The translations under genes and the position numbers were made by a program. Below are positions 54,710-62,882 of a DNA stretch of 64,000 nt, in pieces. The DNA lies in assembly GCA_943372195.1 (NCBI GenBank), contig CALRXS010000011.1, forward strand, positions 44,062 to 108,061, written 5' to 3'. The notes beneath the pieces were generated by a model. It searched no databases. It had not been told where the DNA came from and saw only the letters and a list, made by a program, of their open reading frames with translations. The stretch is from JAEYZM01 sp943372195. GTDB lineage: Bacteria; Bacteroidota; Bacteroidia; Sphingobacteriales; Sphingobacteriaceae. Within the stretch, counting starts at the first letter, position 1. Each line of letters starts with the position of its first letter.

Positions 54710-56245
54710 TTAGAAATCGAATTTAATACCTTGTGCTAATGGCATCTCGGTACTAAAGTTTATTGTATTGGTTTGTCTGCGCATATAGACTTTCCAAGCA
54801 TCAGAACCTGATTCTCTACCACCACCTGTTTCTTTTTCACCACCAAAGGCTCCACCTATTTCAGCACCTGAAGTACCTATATTAACATTTGCAATACCAC
54901 AATCAGAACCTTCATGTGATAAGAATTTTTCAGTCTCTAAAATATTTTTTGAGAAGATTGCAGATGATAATCCTTGTGGTACATCATTATGCATTGCAAT
55001 TGCATCATCAATATCCGAATACTTCATTAAATATAATATTGGAGCAAAAGTTTCTTCTTGCACAATCTTATATTCATTTTTTACTTCAGCAATACATGGG
55101 CGAACATAACATCCAGATTCATATCCTGCACCAGTTAATACTTCACCACCATAAATTACATTACCACCCTCTTTCTTAACCTCTTCGATTGCATTTGTAA
55201 ATGCTTTGACAGCGTCTACATCGATAAGCGGACCAACAAGGTTCTTAGTATCTAAAGGATTTCCGATAGTAATTTGTGAATATGCTTTTACTAATTTTTC
55301 TTTGAATGAATCATAGATAGAATCTTTAATTATCAATCTTCTTGTCGATGTACATCTTTGTCCGGCTGTACCTACCGCCCCAAACACCACTGCTCTCAAT
55401 GCCATATCTAAATCCGCATGCTCAGAAATTACGATAGCATTGTTACCACCTAATTCTAATAGGCTTCTACCTAATCTCTCACCAACAATTCTACCAACAC
55501 GTTTACCAACTCTAGTAGAACCCGTAGCAGAAATTAATGGAACTCTTTTATCTTCTAAGAAATTATCACCAACATATTTAGATCCAGCGGCGATTAAATT
55601 TAATACTCCCTCTTCAACATTGTTTTCTTTTAATACTTTAGAGACAATATTTTGAGTTGCAATAGCACATAACATTACTTTTGAACTTGGCTTCCAAACA
55701 ACAACATCTCCGCAAACCATAGCTAGCATTGCATTCCATGACCATACTGCAACTGGGAAATTAAATGCTGAAATTACTCCGACAATACCCAATGGATGAT
55801 ACTGATCATACATTCTATGCTTCGGTCTTTCACTGTGCATAGTGAAGCCATTTAATTGACGTGACAAACCAACAGCGAAATCACAAATGTCTATCATCTC
55901 TTGTACTTCACCTAAACCCTCTTGATATGACTTACCCATTTCATATGAAACAAGGTAACCTAAATCTTCTTTTGACTCTCTTAATGCATTACCAATTTGA
56001 CGAACAATTTCACCACGCTTTGGTGCTGGCATCATCCTCCATGACTTAAATGCTTCTTGAGATTTTTTGATGATTGTTTCATAATCATCTGCAGTACCTT
56101 GTTGTACTTTAGCAATTAATTTGCCATCAACAGGCGAATATGATTCAATAAAATCACCAGTGGTGTTAAACCACTCACATCCAGTAGAAGCTCCTTTATT
56201 TACTTCTTTTATGCCTAATCTGTTTAAAACTTCTTGTACGTTCAT
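54710..56245 (-). CDS. amaB: ALDH7-type aldehyde dehydrogenase (aminoadipate semialdehyde dehydrogenase-like)
   Basis: I use the ATG at 56243-56245 (MNVQEVLNRLG); six extra N-terminal codons are possible but overlap the predicted promoter. The 511-residue protein is a full aldehyde dehydrogenase with AFNFPVAVWSWN (~160-171), GSTRVGKRVG (~245), catalytic Glu in LLELGGNNAIV and catalytic Cys in GTAGQRCTSTRR (~300). The EWFNTTGDFIESYSPVDG start and GGEKETGGGRESGSDAWK end match the antiquitin (ALDH7) group, which oxidises 2-aminoadipate-6-semialdehyde in lysine breakdown. Other lysine genes are not nearby, so the symbol is by family only. Confidence 0.85.
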   Translation of the reverse strand: MNVQEVLNRLGIKEVNKGASTGCEWFNTTGDFIESYSPVDGKLIAKVQQGTADDYETIIKKSQEAFKSWRMMPAPKRGEIVRQIGNALRESKEDLGYLVSYEMGKSYQEGLGEVQEMIDICDFAVGLSRQLNGFTMHSERPKHRMYDQYHPLGIVGVISAFNFPVAVWSWNAMLAMVCGDVVVWKPSSKVMLCAIATQNIVSKVLKENNVEEGVLNLIAAGSKYVGDNFLEDKRVPLISATGSTRVGKRVGRIVGERLGRSLLELGGNNAIVISEHADLDMALRAVVFGAVGTAGQRCTSTRRLIIKDSIYDSFKEKLVKAYSQITIGNPLDTKNLVGPLIDVDAVKAFTNAIEEVKKEGGNVIYGGEVLTGAGYESGCYVRPCIAEVKNEYKIVQEETFAPILYLMKYSDIDDAIAMHNDVPQGLSSAIFSKNILETEKFLSHEGSDCGIANVNIGTSGAEIGGAFGGEKETGGGRESGSDAWKVYMRRQTNTINFSTEMPLAQGIKFDF

Positions 56246-56262
56246 GCTAAAATTAATTTGCA

Positions 56263-56270
56263 CAAAAATA
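56263..56270 (-). promoter_or_regulatory. Putative ALDH7 promoter, -7 element
   Basis: On the minus strand TATTTTTG matches TAnnTTTG, 17 bases upstream of the chosen ATG. Its position makes the longer start at 56263 unlikely. Confidence 0.45.
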
Positions 56271-56308
56271 GGAATTTAAGAATAGCTTTATGAATAATTT
56301 TCAATAAG

Positions 56309-56347
56309 TAAAATTCTCTGAAAAGCTAATGTTTTCAGAGAATTTTA
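56309..56347 (-). terminator. Terminator after the M1 peptidase gene
   Basis: A perfect 16-bp stem (TAAAATTCTCTGAAAA and its complement) encloses a seven-base loop in the 112-bp gap between the M1 peptidase stop and the ALDH7 start. AT-rich on both flanks. It should end the peptidase transcript. Confidence 0.65.
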
Positions 56348-56357
56348 TCTTTCAAAA

Positions 56358-59300
56358 TTACATTATTTGGATGTTACGAATTAAATTTAATGGTTGTAAT
56401 ACATTTAAGTCAATCATAAATCTAATACGCTCTGAATAATTGATGGTATTACTAATTTTTGCACTAGTACCAATTGGGAAATAAACTTCAACTAAATCTT
56501 TAATCATTGGTAGGTAAATTCCATAATCGTAATGAAAATCTGCTGATGATAAATTCTGACCTACACTTGCATAAGCAGCATCTGCAAAAAATCCGATTGG
56601 CAGAACAATTTTGGTAGGCACTTTAATGTTTACACCAAGCATTGACTTATATGTTTGACTAAACATATTTGATTTAAATGAAGCATCTCCATTATAAAAT
56701 TGTTGTTGGTTACCCATACGATTAAAAAATGCTCTATCATAAGTATAATCTAAACTACCAGACAAATTGAAGAAGTTATTCTCATTCGTAATCGTATTAT
56801 CTGTTAATATAGTACCAGCAAATAATCGATAATTAAGACTCCATTTGCTTTTTGCAGTATTAAAAAGTGTTTGCTCAAATTGTGCAAAGAATTTATGATA
56901 TGAATAGTTATAAGACTGAATGGTAGGATTAAGATTTTGAGTTGAGTTGAACGCTAACTCGTAAAGTATAGAATAGTTATATGGTTGAATTCTTCTATTG
57001 TTTTTGTTGGTAAATCTAAATTGATGATAATGATTGTATTCATCTATATATGATTTAGAATAATCAATCACCGAATTCAAATTAGAAATTTCATTTAAAT
57101 CGTCTTTTGTAAATACATATCTATAACTCAACTTTCTAGATAGCTTTGTATTATTTGACAAATTCTTTAAATATAATTCAGTACCTATTGATGTTTTAAA
57201 GAATCTGGAATAATTAGATATACCTGCATTTTCTTCATTCAATGTACTAAAAGAATATAAACTAAATGTGGTATTAATTTTTTCAAAAGTTGAGGGATAA
57301 TAATAATAATGTTCAGCCTTTAAATTACCATTCAACTTATCTGATTTAGTGCCATACATTCCTAAAGCTACCCACTCAAAATTCTTGAACGGAAATACAT
57401 TATTGTATAATGCAAGTCCGGGCATAAAACCATCAGCCTTGTTATAACCAAGGGCTGGACTAAAAAATAAATTCGTTTTGTCAGGCTTAGTAATTCCACC
57501 TAAAAATCTAAGATTAACTGGTTCTACTTTTTTAAATAATCCACTAGTACGAATTGTATTATTGCTTCGATTCTGTTCAGGTATAATATATAGAGGATCT
57601 ATTACAATTTTATTTACATCTTTCTGATCAAAATAAACATATACATTACCATTAAATGCTGGTGTTTTAAGAGTCTCTATGGTACTATCATTTTTATCTA
57701 AACTTCTAATAAAAATAGGTGCAGGAATATTAGTTGTATTCTGAACTTTTACTCTTATTTGATCATTTTCTTTTTTGATTTTTCGAATTTTAAAATCAGG
57801 ATCATTTTTAGCACTTAAATAATCTTTGAAAAACCAGTCGAGATCTTGATTCAACTCTCGCTCAAAAACATTCTCAATATCTTGTGGTTGGGGGTGCTTA
57901 AATTTCCATTCAGCATAATAGATCTGCATAATCGAATCAAATTTCTGAACACCTATATATTGTTCAAGATATTTATACACCATAGCTGTTTTCTTATATG
58001 CAATCGTGCCGTAATTTATAGGTGTAAAGTCTTCTGAATGTGTATTGATTGCTTGGCCTTCACCTTTTGAAGCTGAGTATTGATATAACAAGTAATCATC
58101 ATACCCAAATGGAAAATCTTGAAGTCCGAACAATGTAACCACTCCATTTTGCTTTTCCTTTTTTATCATATAGCCATCAGAATATTTCATCTTCATATAT
58201 CTACTTTCATAAAAAGAATTAATGCCTTCATCTAACCAAGGATATTCTCTCTCATTACTGCCTAATATTCCATAAAACCAATTATGTCCGACCTCATGCG
58301 TTATCACCAAATCTAAAGTCTTGGCATCAGCTACACTACCAATTACAGTAACCATCGGATATTCCATACCACCGCCAGCACTTAATGCACCATCAACAGC
58401 AGTACAATAATTATAAGGGTAATCACCTATCCATAATGAATAATAATAAACAGCATCGTTAATATATTGACTTGCATTTTTCCAATACTCAGCATGTCTA
58501 TTAGTAAACATTACATAAGTAGTCACTTTCTTTTTTGATGAAGGTAATTCTACTTCTGATTGAAGTACATGATATCTTTTATCGGCGAACCATCCGAAGT
58601 CATGGATATTATCTTGAATGTATCGCAATGTTTTTAAAGTATCAGATGATTTTGGGAAAGAGTTATCATCCGCATAAAAAGTATCACGTTTTAAAGTGAT
58701 ATCAGATAATTTTTTTAAGAATAATTTCTCCTCTTCATTTTGTAATTCACCTGTTGAACCTACAACATAATTTTTGGGTAAAGTAATACTCACATCATAA
58801 CTTGCGAATTCAGAATAAAATTCACCTTGATCTAAATAGGGAATGGGATGCCAGCCACTTGCATCATATACTGCAGGTTTCGGATACCATTGAGTAATTT
58901 GATACGACTCCCCTACATGTCCTAGCCTCGAAAAAGATTCAGGAATCTTCACTTCAAAAGGAGTAGAAATTACGATAGAATCTTTCGGATTTAGCGGAGT
59001 GTTTAAAATCAACTTGACAACATCAGGAAATTTCTCATTCATCGTAACATCTACCAATACATCGTTTACTTTAAAGTTCAATCCTTCTATATAACCTCTT
59101 TCCTCTTCCTTAGATCTAGCAAATCTCTTTTGATTTTGCATTAATTGTTGTTGAGCAAATGCCGATTTGTCATTCTTATAAGCATTCGGCCAAATATGCA
59201 TCCAGATTTCTGTCAGTTGTTGCCCTGAATTGTTAATATATACTATCTGCTCATTAGCAATGAGTTTATGGGTTTTATCATCGAGTTTAACCTCTATTTT

Positions 59301-59414
59301 ATACTTCAATTGTTGCTGAAAATAGGTTTGGGAGAAAACTGGACTTATAATTGATATACTAAAGAACAGTATAACAAATAAAGACAGGTGTTTTGAAAAT
59401 GGTGTTCTAAACAT
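56358..59414 (-). CDS. M1 family metallopeptidase with C-terminal beta-rich domain
   Basis: The 1018-residue protein has a signal peptide (~1-28, SPVFSQ), an M1-type N-terminal beta domain, and the catalytic core with zinc ligands His373, His377 (THEVGHNWFYG) and Glu396 (WLDEGINSF); the exopeptidase motif GGGMEYPMV lies upstream (~348-356). After the usual helical region (to ~560) and a small beta domain, residues ~640-1018 form a long stretch of alternating aromatic/polar strands (FFSPALGYNKADGFMPGLALY, YASVGQNLSSADFHYDYGIYL) that resembles an outer-membrane barrel and ends in a hydrophobic strand. The protein may be anchored in the outer membrane through this part. It is divergent from the TPR gene. 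Confidence 0.9.
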   Translation of the reverse strand: MFRTPFSKHLSLFVILFFSISIISPVFSQTYFQQQLKYKIEVKLDDKTHKLIANEQIVYINNSGQQLTEIWMHIWPNAYKNDKSAFAQQQLMQNQKRFARSKEEERGYIEGLNFKVNDVLVDVTMNEKFPDVVKLILNTPLNPKDSIVISTPFEVKIPESFSRLGHVGESYQITQWYPKPAVYDASGWHPIPYLDQGEFYSEFASYDVSITLPKNYVVGSTGELQNEEEKLFLKKLSDITLKRDTFYADDNSFPKSSDTLKTLRYIQDNIHDFGWFADKRYHVLQSEVELPSSKKKVTTYVMFTNRHAEYWKNASQYINDAVYYYSLWIGDYPYNYCTAVDGALSAGGGMEYPMVTVIGSVADAKTLDLVITHEVGHNWFYGILGSNEREYPWLDEGINSFYESRYMKMKYSDGYMIKKEKQNGVVTLFGLQDFPFGYDDYLLYQYSASKGEGQAINTHSEDFTPINYGTIAYKKTAMVYKYLEQYIGVQKFDSIMQIYYAEWKFKHPQPQDIENVFERELNQDLDWFFKDYLSAKNDPDFKIRKIKKENDQIRVKVQNTTNIPAPIFIRSLDKNDSTIETLKTPAFNGNVYVYFDQKDVNKIVIDPLYIIPEQNRSNNTIRTSGLFKKVEPVNLRFLGGITKPDKTNLFFSPALGYNKADGFMPGLALYNNVFPFKNFEWVALGMYGTKSDKLNGNLKAEHYYYYPSTFEKINTTFSLYSFSTLNEENAGISNYSRFFKTSIGTELYLKNLSNNTKLSRKLSYRYVFTKDDLNEISNLNSVIDYSKSYIDEYNHYHQFRFTNKNNRRIQPYNYSILYELAFNSTQNLNPTIQSYNYSYHKFFAQFEQTLFNTAKSKWSLNYRLFAGTILTDNTITNENNFFNLSGSLDYTYDRAFFNRMGNQQQFYNGDASFKSNMFSQTYKSMLGVNIKVPTKIVLPIGFFADAAYASVGQNLSSADFHYDYGIYLPMIKDLVEVYFPIGTSAKISNTINYSERIRFMIDLNVLQPLNLIRNIQIM

Positions 59415-59555
59415 ATATTTCTAAATATCAATAGTTTAACTTAGTTATTGAACCTTGTGGAAAAACAATAATATAGAAAAACTAAGATTATAACGAAATT
59501 ATGTATCATAAAATACCAAAGCAAATAGAGCGTTATACTTTTAGATTCGAGGAAA

Positions 59556-60959
59556 ATGGACGAGGAATTTGAATATAATGATTCAGAAGAACTAAGGTTC
59601 TCTGTTGAGCGATACGAAGAGATGATCAGGAACAAAGATCAATACTTTTTCGATGCTCAAGCCTTTGAGGGAATAATCGATTACTTTATAGAAAAGAATG
59701 ATCCGATAAAGGCATTACAGGTTGTAGAGTATGCAATGTCGCAACACCCTTATGCAACTGTATTTCTAATTAAGCAAGCTCAATTATTAGTAGTAACAAA
59801 TCGTGCACAAGAGGCATTAGAATTATTAGAGAAAGCTGAGACCTTAGAAAGTAGTAATGCAGATATTTACCTAATCAGAGGAAGCATTTTTGAAAAATTT
59901 GAATTATTTGATCAAGCGATTGAACAATACAATTTAGCCATTGATTATGCTGAAGAGTTAGATGAAATTCATTTACATATTGCTTATGCATTTGAGAATT
60001 TAGGAAGGTATGATAAGGCAATAGATCATTTAAAATTAGCATTAGAACATAACACTTCAAACTACGATGCATTATATGAACTTGCATTTTGTTTTGATAT
60101 TTTAGATAGGCCAGATGAGAGCATAGAATTCTACCAACAGTTTATAGATAATGAACCTTATTCATTTGCAGCTTGGTATAATTTAGGTAATGCCTATACA
60201 AAAGCTGAAATGTTTGAGAAAGCATTAGAAGCTTATGATTATGCGATTATCATCAATGAACATTTTGCATCAGCATATTTTAATAAAGGCAATGCATTAG
60301 CCAATCTCGAGCGATACGAAGAAGCTATTAATGTTTACAAGCAATCGATGGAGTATGAACAAGCTACTGCTGAAACTTTTTGCAGCATTGGTGAATGTTA
60401 CGAGAAGTTAGAGTTGATGGATGAGTCTAGGGCTTACTATAAAAAAGCTGTGAAACTAAATCCTTCGCTCTCTGATGCATGGTTCGGCATAGGTGTAACG
60501 CTTGATTATGAAGAGAGATGGTATGAATCATTACACTTTTACAATAAAGCAATTAGCCTTGATCCGAATGTCTCAGACTATTGGTTTGCGCTTGCCGATT
60601 CACATTATAAGTTAGGCAACTTCAAACAAGCAGAAGAGGCTTATGAAAAAGTTTTAGAGATCACTGAAAATGACATAGAAGTATGGTTAGATTTCTCAGC
60701 AATACTTTACGAACAAGGTAAACTAAAAGAAGCTATCGAGTGCATGCTTGAAGCTATAAAATCTAATCCGGATGCTGCTGAATTACACTATCGTATGGTA
60801 GCATATTTATTTTCAAACGGACAGTATCAAGAGGCGATGGTATATTTAGAATCTGGACTTTCATTATCGCCAGAGAAGCATGAAATTTTGTTTGAGTATT
60901 TACCACAACTACAACAAAATATCAATGTCTTACAAATAATTCAGAAATACTTGATTTAA
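59556..60959 (+). CDS. Cytoplasmic TPR-repeat protein
   Basis: The 467-residue protein has no signal peptide. After an acidic N-terminus (MDEEFEYNDSEELRF) it consists of about eleven TPR units (~35-460), well conserved: AWYNLGNAYTKAEMFEKALEAYDYAI, AYFNKGNALANLERYEEAINVYKQ, FCSIGECYEKLELMDESRAYYKKAV, all with the G8/A20/P32-type pattern. The family is widespread in Bacteroidota; the partner is unknown. The 141-bp divergent gap to the M1 gene holds TATACTTTTA near 59535, close to but not matching the -7 consensus. A strong terminator hairpin follows. Confidence 0.85.
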   Translation: MDEEFEYNDSEELRFSVERYEEMIRNKDQYFFDAQAFEGIIDYFIEKNDPIKALQVVEYAMSQHPYATVFLIKQAQLLVVTNRAQEALELLEKAETLESSNADIYLIRGSIFEKFELFDQAIEQYNLAIDYAEELDEIHLHIAYAFENLGRYDKAIDHLKLALEHNTSNYDALYELAFCFDILDRPDESIEFYQQFIDNEPYSFAAWYNLGNAYTKAEMFEKALEAYDYAIIINEHFASAYFNKGNALANLERYEEAINVYKQSMEYEQATAETFCSIGECYEKLELMDESRAYYKKAVKLNPSLSDAWFGIGVTLDYEERWYESLHFYNKAISLDPNVSDYWFALADSHYKLGNFKQAEEAYEKVLEITENDIEVWLDFSAILYEQGKLKEAIECMLEAIKSNPDAAELHYRMVAYLFSNGQYQEAMVYLESGLSLSPEKHEILFEYLPQLQQNINVLQIIQKYLI

Positions 60960-60971
60960 ATCATTGTAATT

Positions 60972-61007
60972 AATAAAGGAAATGCATAATTATGTGTTTC
61001 CTTTATT
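60972..61007 (+). terminator. Terminator after the TPR gene
   Basis: AATAAAGGAAA (60972-60982) pairs perfectly with TTTCCTTTATT (60997-61007). The inner part TGCATAATTATGTG continues pairing apart from G-T wobbles, so the hairpin is nearly gapless. It is followed by TTGTATTTAT. It lies 17 bp before comA, so comA may need its own promoter. Confidence 0.75.
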
Positions 61008-61023
61008 TGTATTTATATAACAT

Positions 61024-61785
61024 ATGCATTATCATTTAACACAAATACCTGAGAGAACTCATAAACCTAGAACCAACGGCATGACCATGGTGATGGACAA
61101 AGGACTTAGTTCTCGTGAGGTAGAAAACATGATTGAAGTTGCGGGTCCGCATATTGATATTGTAAAACTAGGTTGGGCGACATCTTTTGTTACTCCAATC
61201 TTACAAAAGAAATTAGATATCTATAGAGCAGCTGGCATACCAACTTATTTTGGAGGAACATTATTTGAGGCTTTTATAGTTCGTAATCAATACGACGATT
61301 ACAAAAAAATATTAGACAAGTATAATATGGAATATGCTGAAATTTCAGATGGTTCTATCATACTAGACCATGAGAAAAAATGCAATTACATTAAAGACTT
61401 AAAAAAACAAGTAAGAGTTGTTTCTGAAGTAGGTTCAAAAGACGCTACGAATATTATGGCTCCTTATCAATGGATAGAGTTGATGCAAGCTGAATTAGAC
61501 GCAGGCTCTGAATATGTTATTGCTGAAGCTCGCGAAAGTGGTAATGTTGGTATATACAGAGATTCAGGAGAAGTACGTCAAGGATTAGTACAAGAGGTAT
61601 TAACAAAAATTCCTTCAGAAAAAATTCTTTGGGAAGCACCTCAAAAAGTTCAACAAACTTGGTTCATCAAGTTGTTAGGTGCAAACGTAAACCTAGGAAA
61701 CATTCCAACGAACGAAGTAATTCCATTAGAAACTTTAAGACTCGGATTGAGGAGTGATACGTTTCATCATTTTTTAGATAAGTAA
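61024..61785 (+). CDS. comA: Phosphosulfolactate synthase (ComA family)
   Basis: ComA adds sulfite to phosphoenolpyruvate to form phosphosulfolactate, first step of one coenzyme M route. The 253-residue protein has the TIM-barrel family pattern: TMVMDKGLSSREVENMIEVAG (~20-40), IVKLGWATSF (~46-55), YFGGTLFEAF (~78-87), AEISDGSI, and IAEARESGNVGIY with NLGNIPTNEVIPLETLRLGL at the end. Coenzyme M is not expected in this phylum; homologues in Bacteroidota may work in sulfolactate or sulfonolipid metabolism. No comB-E genes lie nearby. Confidence 0.88.
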   Translation: MHYHLTQIPERTHKPRTNGMTMVMDKGLSSREVENMIEVAGPHIDIVKLGWATSFVTPILQKKLDIYRAAGIPTYFGGTLFEAFIVRNQYDDYKKILDKYNMEYAEISDGSIILDHEKKCNYIKDLKKQVRVVSEVGSKDATNIMAPYQWIELMQAELDAGSEYVIAEARESGNVGIYRDSGEVRQGLVQEVLTKIPSEKILWEAPQKVQQTWFIKLLGANVNLGNIPTNEVIPLETLRLGLRSDTFHHFLDK

Positions 61786-61788
61786 ATT

Positions 61789-61834
61789 GGTAACTGGTAA
61801 CTAGAAACGTAACTAGTTACCAGTCACTAGTTAC
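61789..61834. repeat. Heptamer repeat hairpin after comA
   Basis: Two GGTAACT heptamers followed by AG (61789-61804) precede an 8-base loop; CTGGTAACTAG (61794-61804) pairs perfectly with CTAGTTACCAG (61813-61823), and a further CACTAGTTAC follows. The loop contains AACGTA, close to the GACGTA that follows the heptamers in the copies at 51384 and 62303. It begins three bases after the comA stop. Confidence 0.75.
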
Positions 61835-61860
61835 AATAATTGCAGTTCAAATTAAATCCT

Positions 61861-62319
61861 ATGCGAATCCTTTTTGTGTGCCTAGGCAATATATGTCGAT
61901 CACCTCTGGCAGATGCGGTGATGCGTGATTTATGTGCAAAGAATAATTTAGATTGGACGATTGATTCTGCAGGCACAAGTAATTATCATATTGGAGAACA
62001 TCCTGATAAACGCGCTCAAAAAATTTCTCAGAAATTCGGAGTAGATTCTTCTTACTTAAAAGCAAGACAATTTTCAGTTACAGATTATGATGATTTTGAT
62101 GTCATTTATGCAATGGATCAGAATAACTACAATGACATAATCAGATTAGCGAGAAATGATTCAGACAAAGAAAAAGTAAAACTCTTTTTAAACGAATTAG
62201 AGCCAGGCATGAACAGAGGAGTTCGTGACCCTTGGTTTGATGATAAGCTGTTTGAGCCGGTGTTTGTGGAGATTAGGGAGACTTGTGAAGCGATACTTTT
62301 TAAGTACAAAAGTAGCTAG
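61861..62319 (+). CDS. Low-molecular-weight protein-tyrosine phosphatase
   Basis: The ATG at 61861 starts MRILFVCLGNICRSPLA, the canonical N-terminus with the CX5R P-loop (Cys7, Arg13); a longer frame would add MQFKLNP. The 152-residue protein has the distal acid in RDPWFDD (~123-129), so it should be active. The last codons TAC AAA AGT AGC TAG lie within the 30-bp terminal repeat of the next element, so the C-terminal YKSS and stop codon are repeat-encoded, as in uvrC. Convergent with the four-helix-bundle gene (51 bp). Confidence 0.94.
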   Translation: MRILFVCLGNICRSPLADAVMRDLCAKNNLDWTIDSAGTSNYHIGEHPDKRAQKISQKFGVDSSYLKARQFSVTDYDDFDVIYAMDQNNYNDIIRLARNDSDKEKVKLFLNELEPGMNRGVRDPWFDDKLFEPVFVEIRETCEAILFKYKSS

Positions 62320-62332
62320 TAGCTAGTAGCTA
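62303..62332 (+). repeat. Left terminal inverted repeat (heptamer array)
   Basis: AGTACAAA, then AGTAGCT three times and A. It provides the final codons and stop of the phosphatase gene. Identical over 30 bp to the complement of 62831-62860. Confidence 0.85.
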
Positions 62333-62370
62333 GACGTAGTTAGTATTTTAAGTTAATAGATACTTCGGTA

Positions 62371-62721
62371 TTATTTTAGGGATTTTCGTAGAGCAAAGTT
62401 CATCTTTTGAATTTCGTCGATTAGTTCATTAGCCTTATTCAGCTTTTCAGGATTAACTAAATTAATATCAGCAGATATTATTAATTGAGTTTGTAGTTCA
62501 TAGCTTGATCCGTTAGAAACAGAAAGAAAATAATTAAATTCTTTATTAGACTCCCTACCTGCACCTTCGGCAATATTTGAAGCGATTGATACTGCAGCTC
62601 TTCTCATTTGATTTACTATACCATACCGCTCATCATTAGGAAACTTATCAGTAATCGTATAAACTACCTTCGCCAACTCCATCGACTTCTTCCAAATAAT
62701 CAAATCTTTATACTTATTCAT
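62371..62721 (-). CDS. Four-helix-bundle protein (S23/bIVS family)
   Basis: The start at 62719-62721 gives MNKYKDLIIWKKSMELAKVV, the typical family start; an in-frame ATG further up has no family similarity. The 116-residue protein has the four amphipathic helices and hallmarks of the 23S rRNA intervening-sequence protein family: KFPNDERYGIVNQMRRAAVS (~27-46), SNIAEGAGR (~48-56) and GSSYELQTQL (~70-79). Relatives include Avd of diversity-generating retroelements. Most copies lie outside rRNA and have no known role. Here the gene is enclosed by 30-bp inverted heptamer repeats. Confidence 0.9.
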   Translation of the reverse strand: MNKYKDLIIWKKSMELAKVVYTITDKFPNDERYGIVNQMRRAAVSIASNIAEGAGRESNKEFNYFLSVSNGSSYELQTQLIISADINLVNPEKLNKANELIDEIQKMNFALRKSLK

Positions 62722-62830
62722 ATAATCATATTTAATAATAATATACAAAGTTGAAAAAGCTGAAATAATACCACAACTGCATTTATGCATCTTTTATAAA
62801 ATTCCAAATACTGCTTAAAATACGCTCGTA

Positions 62831-62860
62831 TAGCTACTAGCTACTAGCTACTTTTGTACT
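62831..62860 (-). repeat. Right terminal inverted repeat (heptamer array)
   Basis: Exact complement of 62303-62332. On + it contains TACTTTTG (62849-62856), a match to the -7 consensus TAnnTTTG pointing at hisS. Confidence 0.85.
62849..62856 (+). promoter_or_regulatory. Putative outward promoter -7 element in the right repeat, toward hisS
   Basis: TACTTTTG fits TAnnTTTG and is 26 bases before the hisS ATG, a usual distance. A second TATTTTTG (62871-62878) is too close to the ATG for a normal leader. No -33 TTTG is seen. Confidence 0.35.
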
Positions 62861-62882
62861 CTTTTTTTCCTATTTTTGCTGC

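Larger units (their letters stand above)
62303..62860. mobile_element. 558-bp unit with 30-bp perfect inverted ends carrying a four-helix-bundle gene
   Basis: 62303-62332 and 62831-62860 are exact inverted copies (AGTACAAAAG followed by AGTAGCT heptamers in tandem). The unit encloses one gene, the minus-strand four-helix-bundle protein, with about 40 bp between the left repeat and its stop and about 110 bp upstream of its start. There is no transposase and no obvious target duplication. The inner left sequence (AGACGTA) is shared with the repeat at 51384. The element has the form of a non-autonomous or unrecognised mobile unit; mobility is inferred. Confidence 0.55.

Noticed and set aside
62371..62721. 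True 23S rRNA intervening sequence
   Set aside because: No rRNA sequence flanks the gene; the neighbours are protein genes.
62722..62790. 23-codon N-terminal extension of the four-helix-bundle gene
   Set aside because: The extension has no family similarity and the family begins at the downstream Met.
25304..62860. Heptamer arrays as CRISPR
   Set aside because: Units are 7-8 bases, contiguous and without unique spacers; no cas gene.
62303..62860. Classical insertion sequence
   Set aside because: No transposase-like gene fits in the 558 bp and no target-site duplication is visible, so I describe it only as an element of unproven mobility.
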